The translations under genes and the position numbers were made by a program. The notes under the pieces were generated by a model. It was not told the origin of the DNA. It ran no database searches and saw nothing but the letters and a program-made list of their open reading frames with translations. Shown here in pieces: positions 36,248-47,609 of a stretch of 64,000 bases of DNA. The stretch comes from Portulaca oleracea. Lineage: Eukaryota; Streptophyta; Magnoliopsida; Caryophyllales; Portulacaceae. The stretch lies in NCBI GenBank assembly GCA_029582165.1, contig CM055883.1, positions 21,135,001-21,199,000 on the forward strand, read 5' to 3'. How positions within the stretch are numbered: position 1 is the first letter of the stretch; the number at the start of each line of letters is the position of its first letter.

Positions 36248-36559
36248 ACTACAATATTACAACAAAATATATTATTACCCACATAGCTTAACATTATTCC
36301 CTCATTTTCTAGCCCATTTTTCGTAAAACTCAGATTTTAGTCAAATGCTCCCGCATAGAACCTTGATTCCTTGGTCAAGTCTTAGGTATCATTCACATAC
36401 ATGTATTTATACATAATTAAAATCTCAAAAGAATTTTCACAATCCCAATATATTGTAATTTGCATAATCCACAATACATATAATTATAAATCCACAATTT
36501 TCATAACATCCATTCATTTTCATAAATAAAGATAGCGGTTCCCCTTTTGATTGTCATAG
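36248..36559 (-). other. Element D sequence between the 283-bp segment and gag
   Basis: This is an AT-rich stretch with no ORF, ending in an acceptor-like TTGTAG directly before the gag ATG. It may be an intron joining an upstream leader to gag. Confidence 0.5.
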
Positions 36560-36842
36560 AGTTTTCATCTCCATTTCCAATCCCAAAACATGAGAAAACC
36601 AAAACGTCCTATTCTCCAAATTACAAACCCACACTCCCTTCCACAAAGTAATCATAAGGGAGGTTACAAAAATAAGCATAGTCTGGCTAATTACATTGGT
36701 GACCCAAAAGCAGAAACCTAGTCACCCGAGATGTACTTGTAGTCATCTAGCCTACACTTACGGTCAATCCCCTTGCTAAACCTGCACAAAAGTCAAATAC
36801 CGACGACTACTGCTAAACATGAGAGTTAGACCCTTCTTGTTC
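36560..36842 (-). repeat. 283-bp direct repeat, right copy (element D)
   Basis: This is the second copy of 28504-28786. It ends abruptly at 36842, where the LTR remnant of element E begins. ORFx is therefore cut off in this copy at its last codons. Confidence 0.9.
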
Positions 36843-37084
36843 GATCATCCATGCTTTGGTGTGTCTGTAGAGGCATGAATGTGAGAGTCCTTTGCCCTTG
36901 AATGCAGTTGTGGTGTGTCTGTATCAACTGTAAGCAAGCCTATCTTTTATATTAGTATTGGGTTGCCTTCTATTCCAGCTAATTGCTTTCAACAGTTATT
37001 GTGATTCAAGCATTCAGCTGTATATGTGTGATTGTATTGTGCATTCTAGTTCAATACTCTGATCTAGTGAGCTAGCATACATCA
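36843..37084 (+). repeat. Truncated 5' LTR of element E
   Basis: About 242 bp match 42682-42924, the last part of the 3' LTR, and end CATACATCA. About 1,100 bp of the LTR 5' part are missing, including any promoter. The break joins directly to the element D repeat at 36842. Confidence 0.88.
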
Positions 37085-37087
37085 TCT

Positions 37088-37099
37088 TGGTATCAGAGC
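37088..37099 (+). other. Primer binding site of element E
   Basis: TGGTATCAGAGC lies three bases after the LTR end. It is complementary to the 3' end of initiator-methionine tRNA. Confidence 0.9.
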
Positions 37100-37140
37100 A
37101 TTGTGTTCTATCTTGGAGTGTGTTGTACCTATTGTTTGAG

Positions 37141-38955
37141 ATGGCCGGAACTAGTAAAACACCACAGGAAGTCTTAGAACAGACCTTAAAAGAAAAAGAA
37201 GAAGTAGAGCTGAAAATGAAATTCTTGAGTGAGCAATTGCAGTATGATATGAGATTGCATAGAAATGAGTTAAATAGGGAGACTGATGAAGAGATGGAGG
37301 AAGGAGAAGGTGAGAATCCTTTTAGTAGGACAGGGAAAGGAGGTCGAGGTCCTAGGCCTACACACAGAAGGAGGAGGAGAGTTAGGAGATCACCTAGGAT
37401 CAGTGAACCAGAAGAAAACAGTGAGATGGAAGAAAGGAGGGAAGATAGGAGGATAGAGAAGCTAGATTTCAAGGTTGATATACCTGAGTATGCAGGGGAG
37501 TTAGATCCTGATGTTTCCCTAGATTGGTTGCAGACAGTAGAAAGGGTTTTTGACCTAAAGGAGGTTTCAGAAGAAAATAAGGTGAAGTTAGTAGCCTTAA
37601 AACTGAAAAAATATGCTTCTACCTGGTGGACTAATCTACAGAGAAGGAGAATGGATATTGGGGAAGACAGGGTGAGCACCTGGAATGAGATGAGACATAA
37701 GTTGAATGAGAAGTTCCTTCTAGATAACTACATGAAGGAAAACTATTTCAAGTTACAGCATTTTGAGCAGGGGAGCAAGTCTGTGGAAGACTATACAAAG
37801 GAGTTTGAGCACTTGCTTTGGAAGTGTAATATGCAAGAGAATGAAGTGCAAACTTATGTCAGATATCTTGTAGGTTTGAATGAAAGTATCAAGAATGTTG
37901 TTGAGCTGTAGGTTTATGACTTACTTGATGAGCTGAGTTCATTGGCTCACAAAGTAGAACAACAGAAGAAGGCTAGAGTGAAAGAGTACAGCAGTCGGTA
38001 CCCAGCCAAACCTTATGCACCAGCCAAGCCAAACCCTTACAAGCCTTACAATCCCCCACAAAGAACCTATCCACCCCCACCCCCACCTCAAGCCAGAAAT
38101 CCAGCCCCAAGACCCCCACAAAATCAGCCACAAAATCCCCCACAAAGAACCCCAGCCCCTATCAGCAGAACCTATTCAGAAAAAAGATGTTTCAGGTGTC
38201 AAGGACTAGGGCACATTGCCTCAGAATGTACCAACAAGAGAATGGTTACTCTTGCTGAGTACCAAGCAGCTTTGTTTATTGATCCTGAACATGTGCAGGG
38301 AGAAGAACAGGATTATGAAGAACCTGAACATGATCCAATTTATGATGATGATGTCATAGAAGAAGGTCCAGATGAGGGTGAAATGCTCGTGATCAGGAGA
38401 GTTTTGAGTAGCTCAGCAATAGAAGCAGAAGAGCAGAGGGAGAATATCTTTCATACAAGGTGTACCATTGGAGGGAAGGTATGCTCTATGATTGTAGATA
38501 GTGGAAGTTGTACCAATGCAGCCTCCAGCACCATGGTGAAGAAGCTAAGCCTGGCAACTAAGCCCCACCCAGCTCCATACACCATTCAGTGGCTCAGCTC
38601 AGGGAAAGGTATCCAAATCTCTACTAGATGCCTTGTTGGTTTTTCAATTGGTCAATCATATAAAGATGAGGTCTGGTGTGATGTCTTGCCAATGGATTCA
38701 TGTCATTTGCTTTTGGGTCGACCTTGGTTGTATGATAGATCAGTGAGTCATTGTGGTAGAGCTAATACATATACCTTTACCATAAACCACAGAAAGATCA
38801 TTCTTACCCCCATGAAACCCTCACAGTTAGCCAAAAAATCCAAAAACCTGTGTCCATAACCTAGTCTTGATGTGTTGCTTTTATCTGATCATCATGAATT
38901 TAGCACACAAAGAGACTTGATCCTTTTAGACCTTGAAGAAACCCCAGCCCCATAA
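37141..38955 (+). pseudogene. gag: Element E gag and protease
   Basis: The frame starts MAGTSKTPQEVLEQTLKEK with a coiled-coil-like N-terminus and an Arg-rich patch. The capsid domain follows, with KVDIPEYAGELDPDVSLDWL and LKLKKYASTWWTNLQ. A TAG interrupts at 37909. After a proline-rich stretch comes the zinc knuckle CFRCQGLGHIASEC. The protease active site is SMIVDSGSCTNAASS, then CHLLLGRPWLYDR. TAA stops lie at 38857 and 38953. All three stops differ from a Gln codon by one C-to-T change. Apart from these the frame is continuous into RT. Confidence 0.9.
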
Positions 38956-41900
38956 AATGACCACCCCTTATTCCTACCCTTACTTCAGCAGTTTCAGCAT
39001 GTGTTTCCTAATGAAATGTCACCTGGTTTGCCACCAAAAAGGGATATCCAGCACAAAATTGACCTAGTGCCTGGATCAATGTTGCCTAATAAGCCAGCTT
39101 ATAGGATGACACCAGCAGATACCAATGAGATACAGAGGCAGTTGGATGAGTTGTTGGAAAAGGGAATGATTAGGGAAAGTCTGAGCCCATGTGCAGTACC
39201 AGCCTTGTTAGTGCCTAAGAAAGATGGAAGTCAGAGGATGTGCATAGATGGCAGGGTAATTAACAAGATTACTATCAAGTATAGGTACCCTATACCTAAG
39301 CTTGAAGATATGTTAGATGAGTTACATGGGTCAGCAGTCTTCTGTAAGATAGATTTGAGGAGTGGATACTACCAAATAAGGATCTATGAGGGAGATGATT
39401 GGAAAACAACATTCAAGACCAAGGGAGAATTGTTTGAATGGTTGGTCATGCCTTTTGGCCTGACTAATGCCTCATCTACATTCATAAGACTCATGAATCA
39501 GGTCCTAAAACCACTCATAGGCAAGAGTGTTGTTGTGTACTTTGATGATATTCTTGTCTATAGCAGGTCTGAGCAGGAATATGTCAAGCATTTGCAGGAG
39601 GTTTTAGAAATTCTGAAGAAATGCCACTTTTTTACATCCCAAGTGAACTTCTTGGGGTACATTGTCATAGCAGCAGGTATTCAGGTTGATGAGGAGAAGA
39701 TTCAAGCTATTAAGGAGTGGCATGTGCCCACTTCTATTCATCAAGTCAGGAGCTTTCATGGCCTGGCTTCATTCTACAGAAGATTTGTCAAAAATTTCAG
39801 CACCATTTTAGCCCCAATGACTGAAGTGGTGAAAGGGAAGTCCTTTATTTGGACAACAGCAAACCAGAAAGCCTTTGAAGAAGTCAAGGAGAGGCTCACT
39901 TCAGCCCCAATTCTAGCACTACCCAGCTTCAGCAAAGTTTTTGAAGTAGAATGTGATGCTTCAGGTGTTGGCATAGGAGCAATATTGACACAAGAGGGCA
40001 AGCCAGTTGCCTACTTCAGTGAGAAATTGAATGATGCAAAGAAGAAATATAACACCTATGATAAAGAGTTCTATGCCATCATTAGAGCTCTTTAGCACTG
40101 GAGGCACTACCTTATTGGAGCAGAGTTTATACTTCACATTGATCATGAAGCTTTGAAGTTCATTCAAGGACAGCACAAGCTCAACACTAGGGATGCTGCT
40201 TGGGTCGAGTACATGCAGTAGTTCCACTTCATGATCCACCACGAATCAGGAGTGCTAAACAAAGGAGCAGATGCATTGAGTAGGAGGTATATGTTGCTTC
40301 ATATACTTGATTCTAGAATTGTTGGTTTTGAGCATTTGAAAGCTTTGTATCAGGAGGATGAAGATTTTAAGCAGGTGTACCAGAAGTGCCAGCAACAACC
40401 CCAGGGTTTGTATCACATAGACCAGGGTTATCTGTTCAAAGGGAGCAGACTGTGTGTTCCCAAAAGCAGCTTCAAGGAATTGTTGATCTCAGAAATCCAT
40501 GGAGGGAGTCTAGCCGGTCACTTTGGAGTTGAGAAGACCTTGTTGATGTTGAAAGAGCATTATAGTTGGCCAAAAATGAGGAGAGATGTAGAGCATCTAC
40601 TGAAGAGGTGCAATATTTGTCAATTGGCCAAGTCACACAGCCTACCCAAGGCTTGTACACACCACTGCCAGTTCCCAGCAGCCCTTGGGAAGATGTCAGC
40701 CTTGATTTTATTGTTGGTTTGCCAAGAACTCAAAGAGGCAAAGATTCAGTGATGGTGGTAGTTGATAGATTTTCAAAGATGGCACACTTCATACCTTGCC
40801 ACACCACCTTTGATGCCACAAGAGTTGCAGAATTGTTCTTCCAAGAGGTAGTAAGGTTACATGGAGTGCCAAAGACAATGGTGTTTGACAGGGATACCAA
40901 GTTCTTTAGCCACTTCTGGGTTACATTGTGGAAGAAACTATGCACACAGCTCAAGTACAGGCACAGCACCACTTGCCATCCACAGACTGATGGACAAACA
41001 GAGGTTACTAATAGAACGCTTGGAGTCCTATTGAGAGCACTGATACAAACACATAAAACAGGATGGGACACTCTCTTGCCCCATGATGAGTTTGCTTACA
41101 ACAAAGCACCATCCAAGGCCACAGGCTACTCTCCATTTCAAGTAGTCTATGGTAAAAATCCAATTTCCCCTTTGGATTTAGTTCCACTAACTACTTCTGT
41201 GAAATTTAGTTTTAAAGCAAGTAAAAGAGCATATCAAATCAGGGAGCTTCATCAGCAAGTGAAGGAGAAAATTGCCAAGTATACTGAGCAGGTGTCTACA
41301 TCAGCCAACAAACACAGGAAGAAAGTCACTTTCCAGCCAGGAGACTTAGTTTGGATCCACTTGAGGAAGGACAGGTTCCCCAACAAGAGAAAAGGAAAGC
41401 TGCTACTAAGAGCATATGGACCATTTGAAGTAATTGAGAAAATTGGAGACAATGCATATAGGTTGGACCTATCTGAAGAGTATGGAGGTTCAGCAACATT
41501 CAATGTAGCAGATCTTCGACCATACTATCCAGCAGATGAAGACCTACCAAGTTTGAGGACAAACTTTCCTCAACCTGGGGAGGATGATGGAGACCATCAG
41601 GAGCAACAGCAAGCAGCAGCTTCATCAGCAAAGGAGGCATCCAAAGAGACTTCACCAACACTCTCAGCAGCAGCACAAGGAGGAGGAAATGTTGATTCAC
41701 CAAACTCAGCAGCTAAGGAAGCACTTCTAGCAGAAACAGCAGGCTTCCAAATCCCAGCAGAAGCAGCCTGTCACACACCACTTCAGCTACCCAGCAGAAG
41801 GTTCACAACACCTTCAGCAGCCACCAAGCCACCCACAGCATCCATCCAAGCTTGCTACACACTTGTGAAACAAGTCTTGGCAACTTTAGCCACTCAGCCC

Positions 41901-41987
41901 ATCAGCATTGGTCACTCAGGCCATGTTCAGTTCCCAACAACAACAATCCAAACAGCAGCCTTTCTCAATATCATATCTCTTGATTAA
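38956..41987 (+). pseudogene. Element E reverse transcriptase, RNase H and integrase
   Basis: RT begins near 39001 with [20 protein letters not shown]. It includes [47 protein letters not shown] and the catalytic YFDD at about 39538-39549. RNase H follows, with [16 protein letters not shown] and IDHEALKF, interrupted by TAG at 40093 and 40219. The integrase zinc module has GHFGVEKT and CNICQLAK. A single-base loss near 40648 shifts the frame. The core then has LDFIVGLP, FDRDTKFF and HPQTDGQTEVTNR, giving the D-D-E triad. The C-terminus has a GPFEVIEKIGDNAYRLDL module, FNVADLRPYY and a Gln/Ala/Ser-rich tail that runs into the 3' LTR. No canonical chromodomain is present. Confidence 0.9.
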
Positions 41988-42924
41988 GGAAGATTCAGCC
42001 AAGGTTACCTAGGAGTTTTTTGTTCTATGTCGTTCCATTTTCAAGCCCAAGCCAAGTCCCAGCATGTTCGAGCATGGCATCAGCAAGTTTCAAGTGCCAG
42101 AACAAACAATCCCAGCAGGGTTGTTTGTTATCAGTTTTTCCAGAACCTCAGTTCTGAGGCTAAGTGTTTTGTTATCTGTTCATAGGGGTTGTTTTGGTCT
42201 TTCCAGCATAATATTAATCTATTGAGATTACTTCCATGTTAGCAATTGCGCGGGAATTACCTCAGTAACAATATTTTTACCCCTTAGGCAGGAAAGCCTT
42301 TCATTAGTCCATTTTGCCACTCTTTTGGCATTTGGTCCAATCAGAACTTAGCTAGCATTTTCCTTTTATTTTCTTACAAATTGTACTCGAGAACATTAGT
42401 ATGTAATCAGCTGTATTAGTTTTAAAGCTTTGTAGATTAGATCAGGTCAGGGAGATTAGGCAGATTAGCTTATGTTAAGCAGCTGCTAATCAAACTGTAT
42501 GTTGCCTTTATATTCTGAGTTTCTAAGCAATGGAAGGAATCAATCAGTGTTTATTCAATAGAATTCTCGAGTGTCTTAGAACCTCTGAGTGTTTGTGAGT
42601 GTCCTACAACTCTCAATCCTTGGTTAAACCAGCTCTTGTCACTGGAATTTGGCAAACATCCAGCAAGTGTCAGCTGTGCTTGATCATCCATGTTTTGATG
42701 TGTCTGTAGAGGCATGAATGTGAGAGTTTTTTGCCCTTGAATGCAGTTGTGGTGTGTCTGTATCAACTGTAAGCAAGCTTATCTTTTATATTATGTATTG
42801 GGTTGTCTTCTAATCCAGCTAATTGCTTTCAACAGTTATTGTGATTCAAGCATTCAGCTGTATATGTGTGATTGTATGGTGCATTCTAGTTCAATACTCT
42901 GATCTAGTGAACTAGCATACATCA
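41585..42924 (+). repeat. 3' LTR of element E
   Basis: The LTR starts TGATGGAGACC directly after the purine-rich GGGGAGGA and ends CATACATCA, about 1,340 bp. The last 400 bp of the integrase ORF lie inside it, a known trait of CRM-type chromoviruses. The start was chosen from the purine tract because the 5' LTR lacks this part. Confidence 0.72.
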
Positions 42925-44060
42925 ATAATCATATGATAATTTTACTCCAGAAAAACACATGATAATTTTTAAAAGTTATACTAAACAATTAAATTTGGTA
43001 AAAACACTATATCATAAGTTAAGGCAAACAATTTAATTTAGTAAAATCACTTATATCATAAGTTATGTCAAACACTTCAATACTTCTACAAAAATACCTT
43101 TATAAAAAACATGTTTGACAAAAGTAAAAATAGTTTTTTTAGAAATTAGGCCAAACATGCATGACGAAGAAAATGTTGAAAAACAAGTAGGGTATTGGAT
43201 AATATTCTAATTATATAGTTGGATTGACAATAATTTAAACCTTTAGTTATTTTTAGTAATTGGTAATATTGAATAGTTTATAATAGATCAAATGTTAAGA
43301 TACAAAAAAAAATTCAAATTATTTATAAATTTCAGAAAATTAATTTTAGGAATTTCAAAATTTACGAACATAACACAAACAAAATGTAACTATACAAAAT
43401 TTTAAAAATAGTAAAAAATTTATTGTAAATTGAAAAAACTAATACAATAAAACAAAGGAAAATTGAATGTCTGCCTCGTTGTGAATGCCCGGCAACTGGC
43501 GTATGCTTATAAGATGTCTATCTCATTGTGAACACCTATCAACCAACGTATGTTGCGTTCGGTTTGTCCTACAATACATAAAAAATGTCAGTTCTTTTTG
43601 AAGTATAATTTGAGATTAGAAAATTACATATCTGATGAGTGATCGATGCACACTGAACTTTTCTTTTTTCTTTCTTTTTCTCTTCTTTTTTCTTTTCTAT
43701 TTCTTCTTTTTTCCTTTTCTTCTTTTTTTTGAACCGCTGGATCGGATATGGACTGAGTCCAAAGCTAGTTTGGTCTGGTAAGGTAGTTTGGACCTAGATA
43801 TATTATATAGTACCCCCTACACTTATGGCGTATCATTTGGGTTAGGGTTCTTTGTGTGTTTATCACAATAATGAACAACAACAACAATAACCAACAACAA
43901 CAAAACCACAATTGAATTTCTAACAATAACAAGAACACAAAATTTTAACCAAATTGATGAACACAATCCTGTGGTGCCCCAATAGCTCAACAATAACAAT
44001 GGGTATGAAACCCTAACTCATAATTGGAAGAAAAATGAAAACTCAAGCAAAACACTAACT
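42925..44060. other. Intergenic AT-rich DNA
   Basis: No gene is visible. A degenerate duplication of about 35 bp lies at 43469-43504 and 43525-43560 (TGCCTCGTTGTGAATGCC and related). A CT-rich tract lies at 43660-43735, and an AAC-rich microsatellite at 43870-43915. Confidence 0.55.
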
Positions 44061-44600
44061 TGGATTTACTTTGATACCAAATGGAGCATAGTGTGGTGAG
44101 ATTCGAAGATGGTTTGTGTGGAAGGTGACGAGGGTGTTGATAATGAACAACATGAACCCCGAAAATCAACAAAAACAAGGAAATGGACTTGGGATAAAGG
44201 TTAAACCACCATCCAAGAACTACAACTGTAATAACCTCGATTAATTCAACAGTAATCTTGGGTCGTAATCCAGATTAAATAGTAAAAATGAACTTTTTAT
44301 TTAACTTTTTTTTTATTATTTCGTTATGTAAAACTCTGTCGTGCAAGTGTGTTTTGCAGGACTCGAGCAGCGCAATGACCTAAGGCGACCGGCAGTTAAA
44401 TAATTCTTATGACTACCTTGTCTTTTTATTTTAAGTTTTCTTTATCCATCATAACTCTAGTTTAAACTACTTTTGAAAATTTCCGCTTTCGAATTTTGGT
44501 TCTCGCCGTGGGGATTACTGCAATTTTAACCTGAGACTTTGAAATTAGTATTTTAGCCTAGATGAGGGAAGTTTTTTTTAAAATAAAATAAAATAAAAAA
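44061..44600. repeat. LTR fragments
   Basis: CTTTGATACCAAATGGAGC at 44069-44087 is nearly the PBS/LTR-end junction of element F read on the minus strand, so a fragment of an F-like element is likely. From about 44229 TGTAATAACC, a GTGCAGGACTCGAG stretch and following text resemble the start of element D's LTR in plus orientation, at low similarity. Both are remnants. Confidence 0.4.
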
Positions 44601-44725
44601 GGAGAGAGAAGAGATAACAAATAACAATAGGAAAAAGAAAAAAGGTAGTTAAAGAGAAGTAGAATAAAAATACATAATATTTGTATTGGGGTGTTTTCCA
44701 ATTTGAGGAACGAGCATACTAAAAA

Positions 44726-46261
44726 GGGAAATTAGATTTTAATAATACGAACTTTTGGCCATATAAGACTTAATAATATGAACTTTCGATTCAGTGATGA
44801 ATATTACGAACTTTGACCCCCTATTATCCCTAATAACACGCCATCGAGTTAAGATTAACTTGACTCGACGACGATCCTACCTGGAGCTGGAGGCATGTTG
44901 CCTTTGCTGTTTGACCATGCCATGTCACCCATTGACTTAAAAAAAGCCAGCTCAGCCCTTTTATTTTTTTCCCTTTTATTTTTTTAACCCACCACTCTTC
45001 TTCTTCTTCTTCCCACGCCCCCCGACCTGCTCTTAGCCTCGCTGCTGCCGCCTGCCGACTACCCCCTGACCTGCTTGCCGGAACTCGCCGCCATCACCGC
45101 CTCGACCACCACAAACCTTCCCAGCCTAGAAATCAACTACCATCCATCACCATTTTCCACCCCAAACTGATCCCCTAAACTCATTCACCATTTCTTCATC
45201 ATGGCAACCACTTTCTGAATTGAAGCAGGTCAAGTATTAAACAGAAATGAGTAAAGGTGTCAGACGACCTCATCTTCGCCGTAAACATCAGGAGCTCCGA
45301 TGACGTTGAAACGCTGAAGATCTGGAGAATTGAGCCGGAATCAATGGAGTTTGACCTGAACGGAGAGATCCGAGTGAATTGCTGGAGAAATTGAAGGGGG
45401 AAGAGTATGAATTAACTTCGATTTCATTATTAGCGGGCGGGGGTTTTGTTTACATATGCAATGGTTCGAATCTGGAAGAGATTATCTTCTTCGAGTTTGT
45501 CGATGGGGAATGGAGATGGGGAAGCGTGAAGAATACGGTGTTGAATGATGAAAGAAGGATCGGAGAGAGGATGGTGATGAGTTGTTGTAAAGTTGGGATT
45601 GAGGATCTTCAAATAGCCATGAAAGCTGGAAATCTGAAGCTTTTAGTGTAATCCCGTGAATGTGTTTATTTTTTGAGTTTGGGTGATCGGTTTGGGGTGG
45701 AAATGGTGATGGATGGTAGTTGATTTCTCGGCTGGGAAGGTTTGTGGTCGTCGAGTGGTTTGAGATTTCCGGCAAGTAGGTGGCCGGACAGAATGGTGGA
45801 GTGGTTGGATCTAGATTTGGGTAGGATGCAATTGAGTTTGCAAAAACAAGGGAGAGGGGTTGAAAGGCAGAGGAGAGAGAGGCGGTTATCGGTGGTTGAG
45901 GCGGTGACGACGGCAAGTTCCGGCAAGCAGGTCGGGGGCAGTCGGCAGGTGGCAGCAGCGAGGCTGAGAGTAGGTCGGGGGGCGTGGGAAGAAGAAGAAG
46001 AAGAATGATGGGTTTAAAAAATAAAAGGGAAAAAAAGGGGTGAGCTGGCTTTTTTTTAAGTCAATGGGTGACATGACATGGTCAAACAGCAAATGCAACG
46101 TGCCAGATAGGATCGCCGCCAAGTCAAGTTAATCTTAACTTGGTGGCGTGTTATTGGGGGCAACAAGGGGTCAAAGTTCGTATTATTCATCACTGAATCG
46201 AAAGTTCATATTATTAAATTTTATATGATAAAAAATTCTTATTATTAGAATCCAATTTCCC
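44726..46261 (+). mobile_element. Mutator-like foldback element carrying host-like sequence
   Basis: Long terminal inverted repeats at 44726-45190 and 45670-46261 start GGGAAATT at both ends. The right arm has an extra stretch of about 120 bp. The flanks TACTAAAAA (44717-44725) and TACTAAACG (46262-46270) match at seven of nine bases, fitting an old 9-bp target duplication. The interior (45191-45669) holds a gene-like fragment. No transposase is present. Long TIRs, 9-bp duplication and captured coding sequence are the hallmarks of a Pack-MULE. Confidence 0.72.
45259..45651 (+). pseudogene. Host-like coding fragment inside the foldback element
   Basis: From 45259 the frame reads SDDLIFAVNIRSSDDVETLKIWRIEPESMEF. 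After a one-base shift near 45375 it continues LEKLKGEEYELTSISLLAGGGFVYICN and VDGEWRWGSVKN, ending NLKLLV at 45651. The style (EKLKG, WRWG.VKN, ERMVMSC..VGIEDLQ) reminds me of the C-terminal part of F-box/kelch-type plant proteins. That is a weak impression, not an identification. There is no intron and no good ATG, so it is best read as captured sequence. Confidence 0.45.
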
Positions 46262-46489
46262 TACTAAACGTACAAATAATAGGGAAGCGAGGTAGTAATT
46301 ACTAATTAGATTAGATTAGATTAGATTAGATTTTATTTAAAATAACAGAGGAAAAGGAAAAGATGAAATGGACCGCAAACAGAAGAAACATGGATATTCG
46401 CTTCCCCTTTGATATCGGGGAGACGGTGGGAAATAATATCTAACCTAGCCAAACACGCAGTTGTCTTGAAAGATACACGAGGTTCCCCC
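46262..46489 (+). promoter_or_regulatory. Upstream region of the LRR gene
   Basis: This short stretch lies between the foldback element and the putative TATA box. It contains a (TTAGA)n microsatellite at 46306-46331. The host promoter may include part of the foldback element because so little unique sequence remains. Confidence 0.5.
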
Positions 46490-46555
46490 ACATATATACT
46501 TCCCACTCATCAATATCGCCCAGCCACACACATCGCAGTTACGGTAAGACACACA

Positions 46556-46599
<44 letters not shown>

Positions 46600-46696
46600 G
46601 AGAGAGAGATCAGATTCGTCCACCGTTCTAAGGAGAAGATCAAATCACGGCCACCATTGCCGTCTCCAACGATCAAACCTTCTGTCTCCCGTGAAG
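46490..46696 (+). promoter_or_regulatory. TATA box and first (noncoding) exon of the LRR gene
   Basis: CATATATACT at 46491-46500 is a plausible TATA box. The transcript would then start near 46525. The exon holds a (GA)n run at 46554-46610 and no ATG, and ends at AAG/GTAATA (46696/46697). CT/GA-rich noncoding first exons followed by a long 5'UTR intron are common in plants. The link to the coding exons is inferred from orientation and the lack of another gene in between. Confidence 0.55.
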
Positions 46697-47609
46697 GTAA
46701 TATCGACCTCTAATTTTTGTTAGGTTTCTGTGTTACGATTCTTATGCAACTTGTTGGACTGATTTGTATCTGTTATAGCTGAATTTATTATTGAATTATT
46801 CTTTTATACGTGTTCCTCAAATCTTGGTTGAGTTTCTGAATGGATTGGAGTTTTGAACTTTCAAGGGAGGTTTGAGCCTTGAATGGAATCGAATCGTTTG
46901 TGAAATAAACTTCGCACATTTCAGCTCAAAGTTGATGCATATCCATTTAGTTTAATAGTTACGATGGGTTTTCTCGTTGTGATGTGAATTGTGGGCGATT
47001 TATGGAAGAAACAGGCCTAAAACTTTCCCCAGTTGTCAAGTCTTTTGATGATCCCCCCAAATTTATTTGGGACCAGGGAAAATGACCAGTACTGCATTCT
47101 TCGTCTAAAATTAGCTTAGTAGTTATTATAGTGTTGGTTGGCTGTTTCAAAAGCTGTTAATTGACAAACAAAATTGTTTTACTGTTAGCCGTCAACTTGT
47201 TAATATAAACGTGTTTCATTAACTTAGCTAGTTAGCAGGACAAGCAATTTATTGATATAGCTGTGTAAGTGACATAAAAGGATATGAGGGATGACTTTTT
47301 CCTTGTAGAGATAAGGAAATTGGAATTTAACTAAAGCTACTTCTTGTAGCTTTTCTAAACTACTACTACATAAACAACTGCCTTTGCCAAATACTTAACA
47401 ACTAGCAATTTGATCCTGTCAAACCACTAGCTTCTACTTAAACCAGTATTACTAAACATGATTTGTGTGTGACTTTATTGCAGTCCTTTAAGCTGTATGA
47501 CATTATACATTCAATTGAAGCTTCATATTCAATTGTTTAGGTTTTGGTTGATAACCATGCATTCCTTGATCTAAAGCATGCTTACTATGATGTTCAATTG
47601 ACTTGTAGC

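Larger units (their letters stand above)
28504..36842 (-). mobile_element. Element D: Tekay-type chromovirus, tandem internal-LTR-internal form
   Basis: From right to left: part of the ORFx-linked segment, leader, gag, zinc knuckle, protease, start of RT, deletion, integrase C-terminus with chromodomain, purine tract, one LTR, PBS, leader, ORFx, and the same segment again. This is what remains of two copies sharing a central LTR. Both outer LTRs are gone. The canonical chromodomain puts it with the Tekay/Del chromoviruses. Confidence 0.7.
36843..42924 (+). mobile_element. Element E: chromovirus with full gag-pol
   Basis: The element has a truncated 5' LTR (36843-37084), a PBS, gag-PR-RT-RNase H-IN in one original frame, and a complete 3' LTR overlapping the end of the integrase ORF. 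There is no canonical chromodomain, and the ORF runs into the LTR. This resembles the CRM-type chromoviruses, though lineage is judged from motifs only. Confidence 0.88.

Noticed and set aside
37014..37679. Long minus-strand frame of 221 residues
   Set aside because: It is the antisense of the element E gag and Ser/Leu-rich as expected of a shadow.
45482..46122. Several open frames on both strands in the right TIR of the foldback element
   Set aside because: Frames on opposite strands of a GC-rich inverted repeat, without motifs or conservation evidence.
46554..46610. Possible functional GA array such as a GAGA site cluster
   Set aside because: It is a simple GA microsatellite in the first exon. 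A regulatory role is possible but not shown by sequence.
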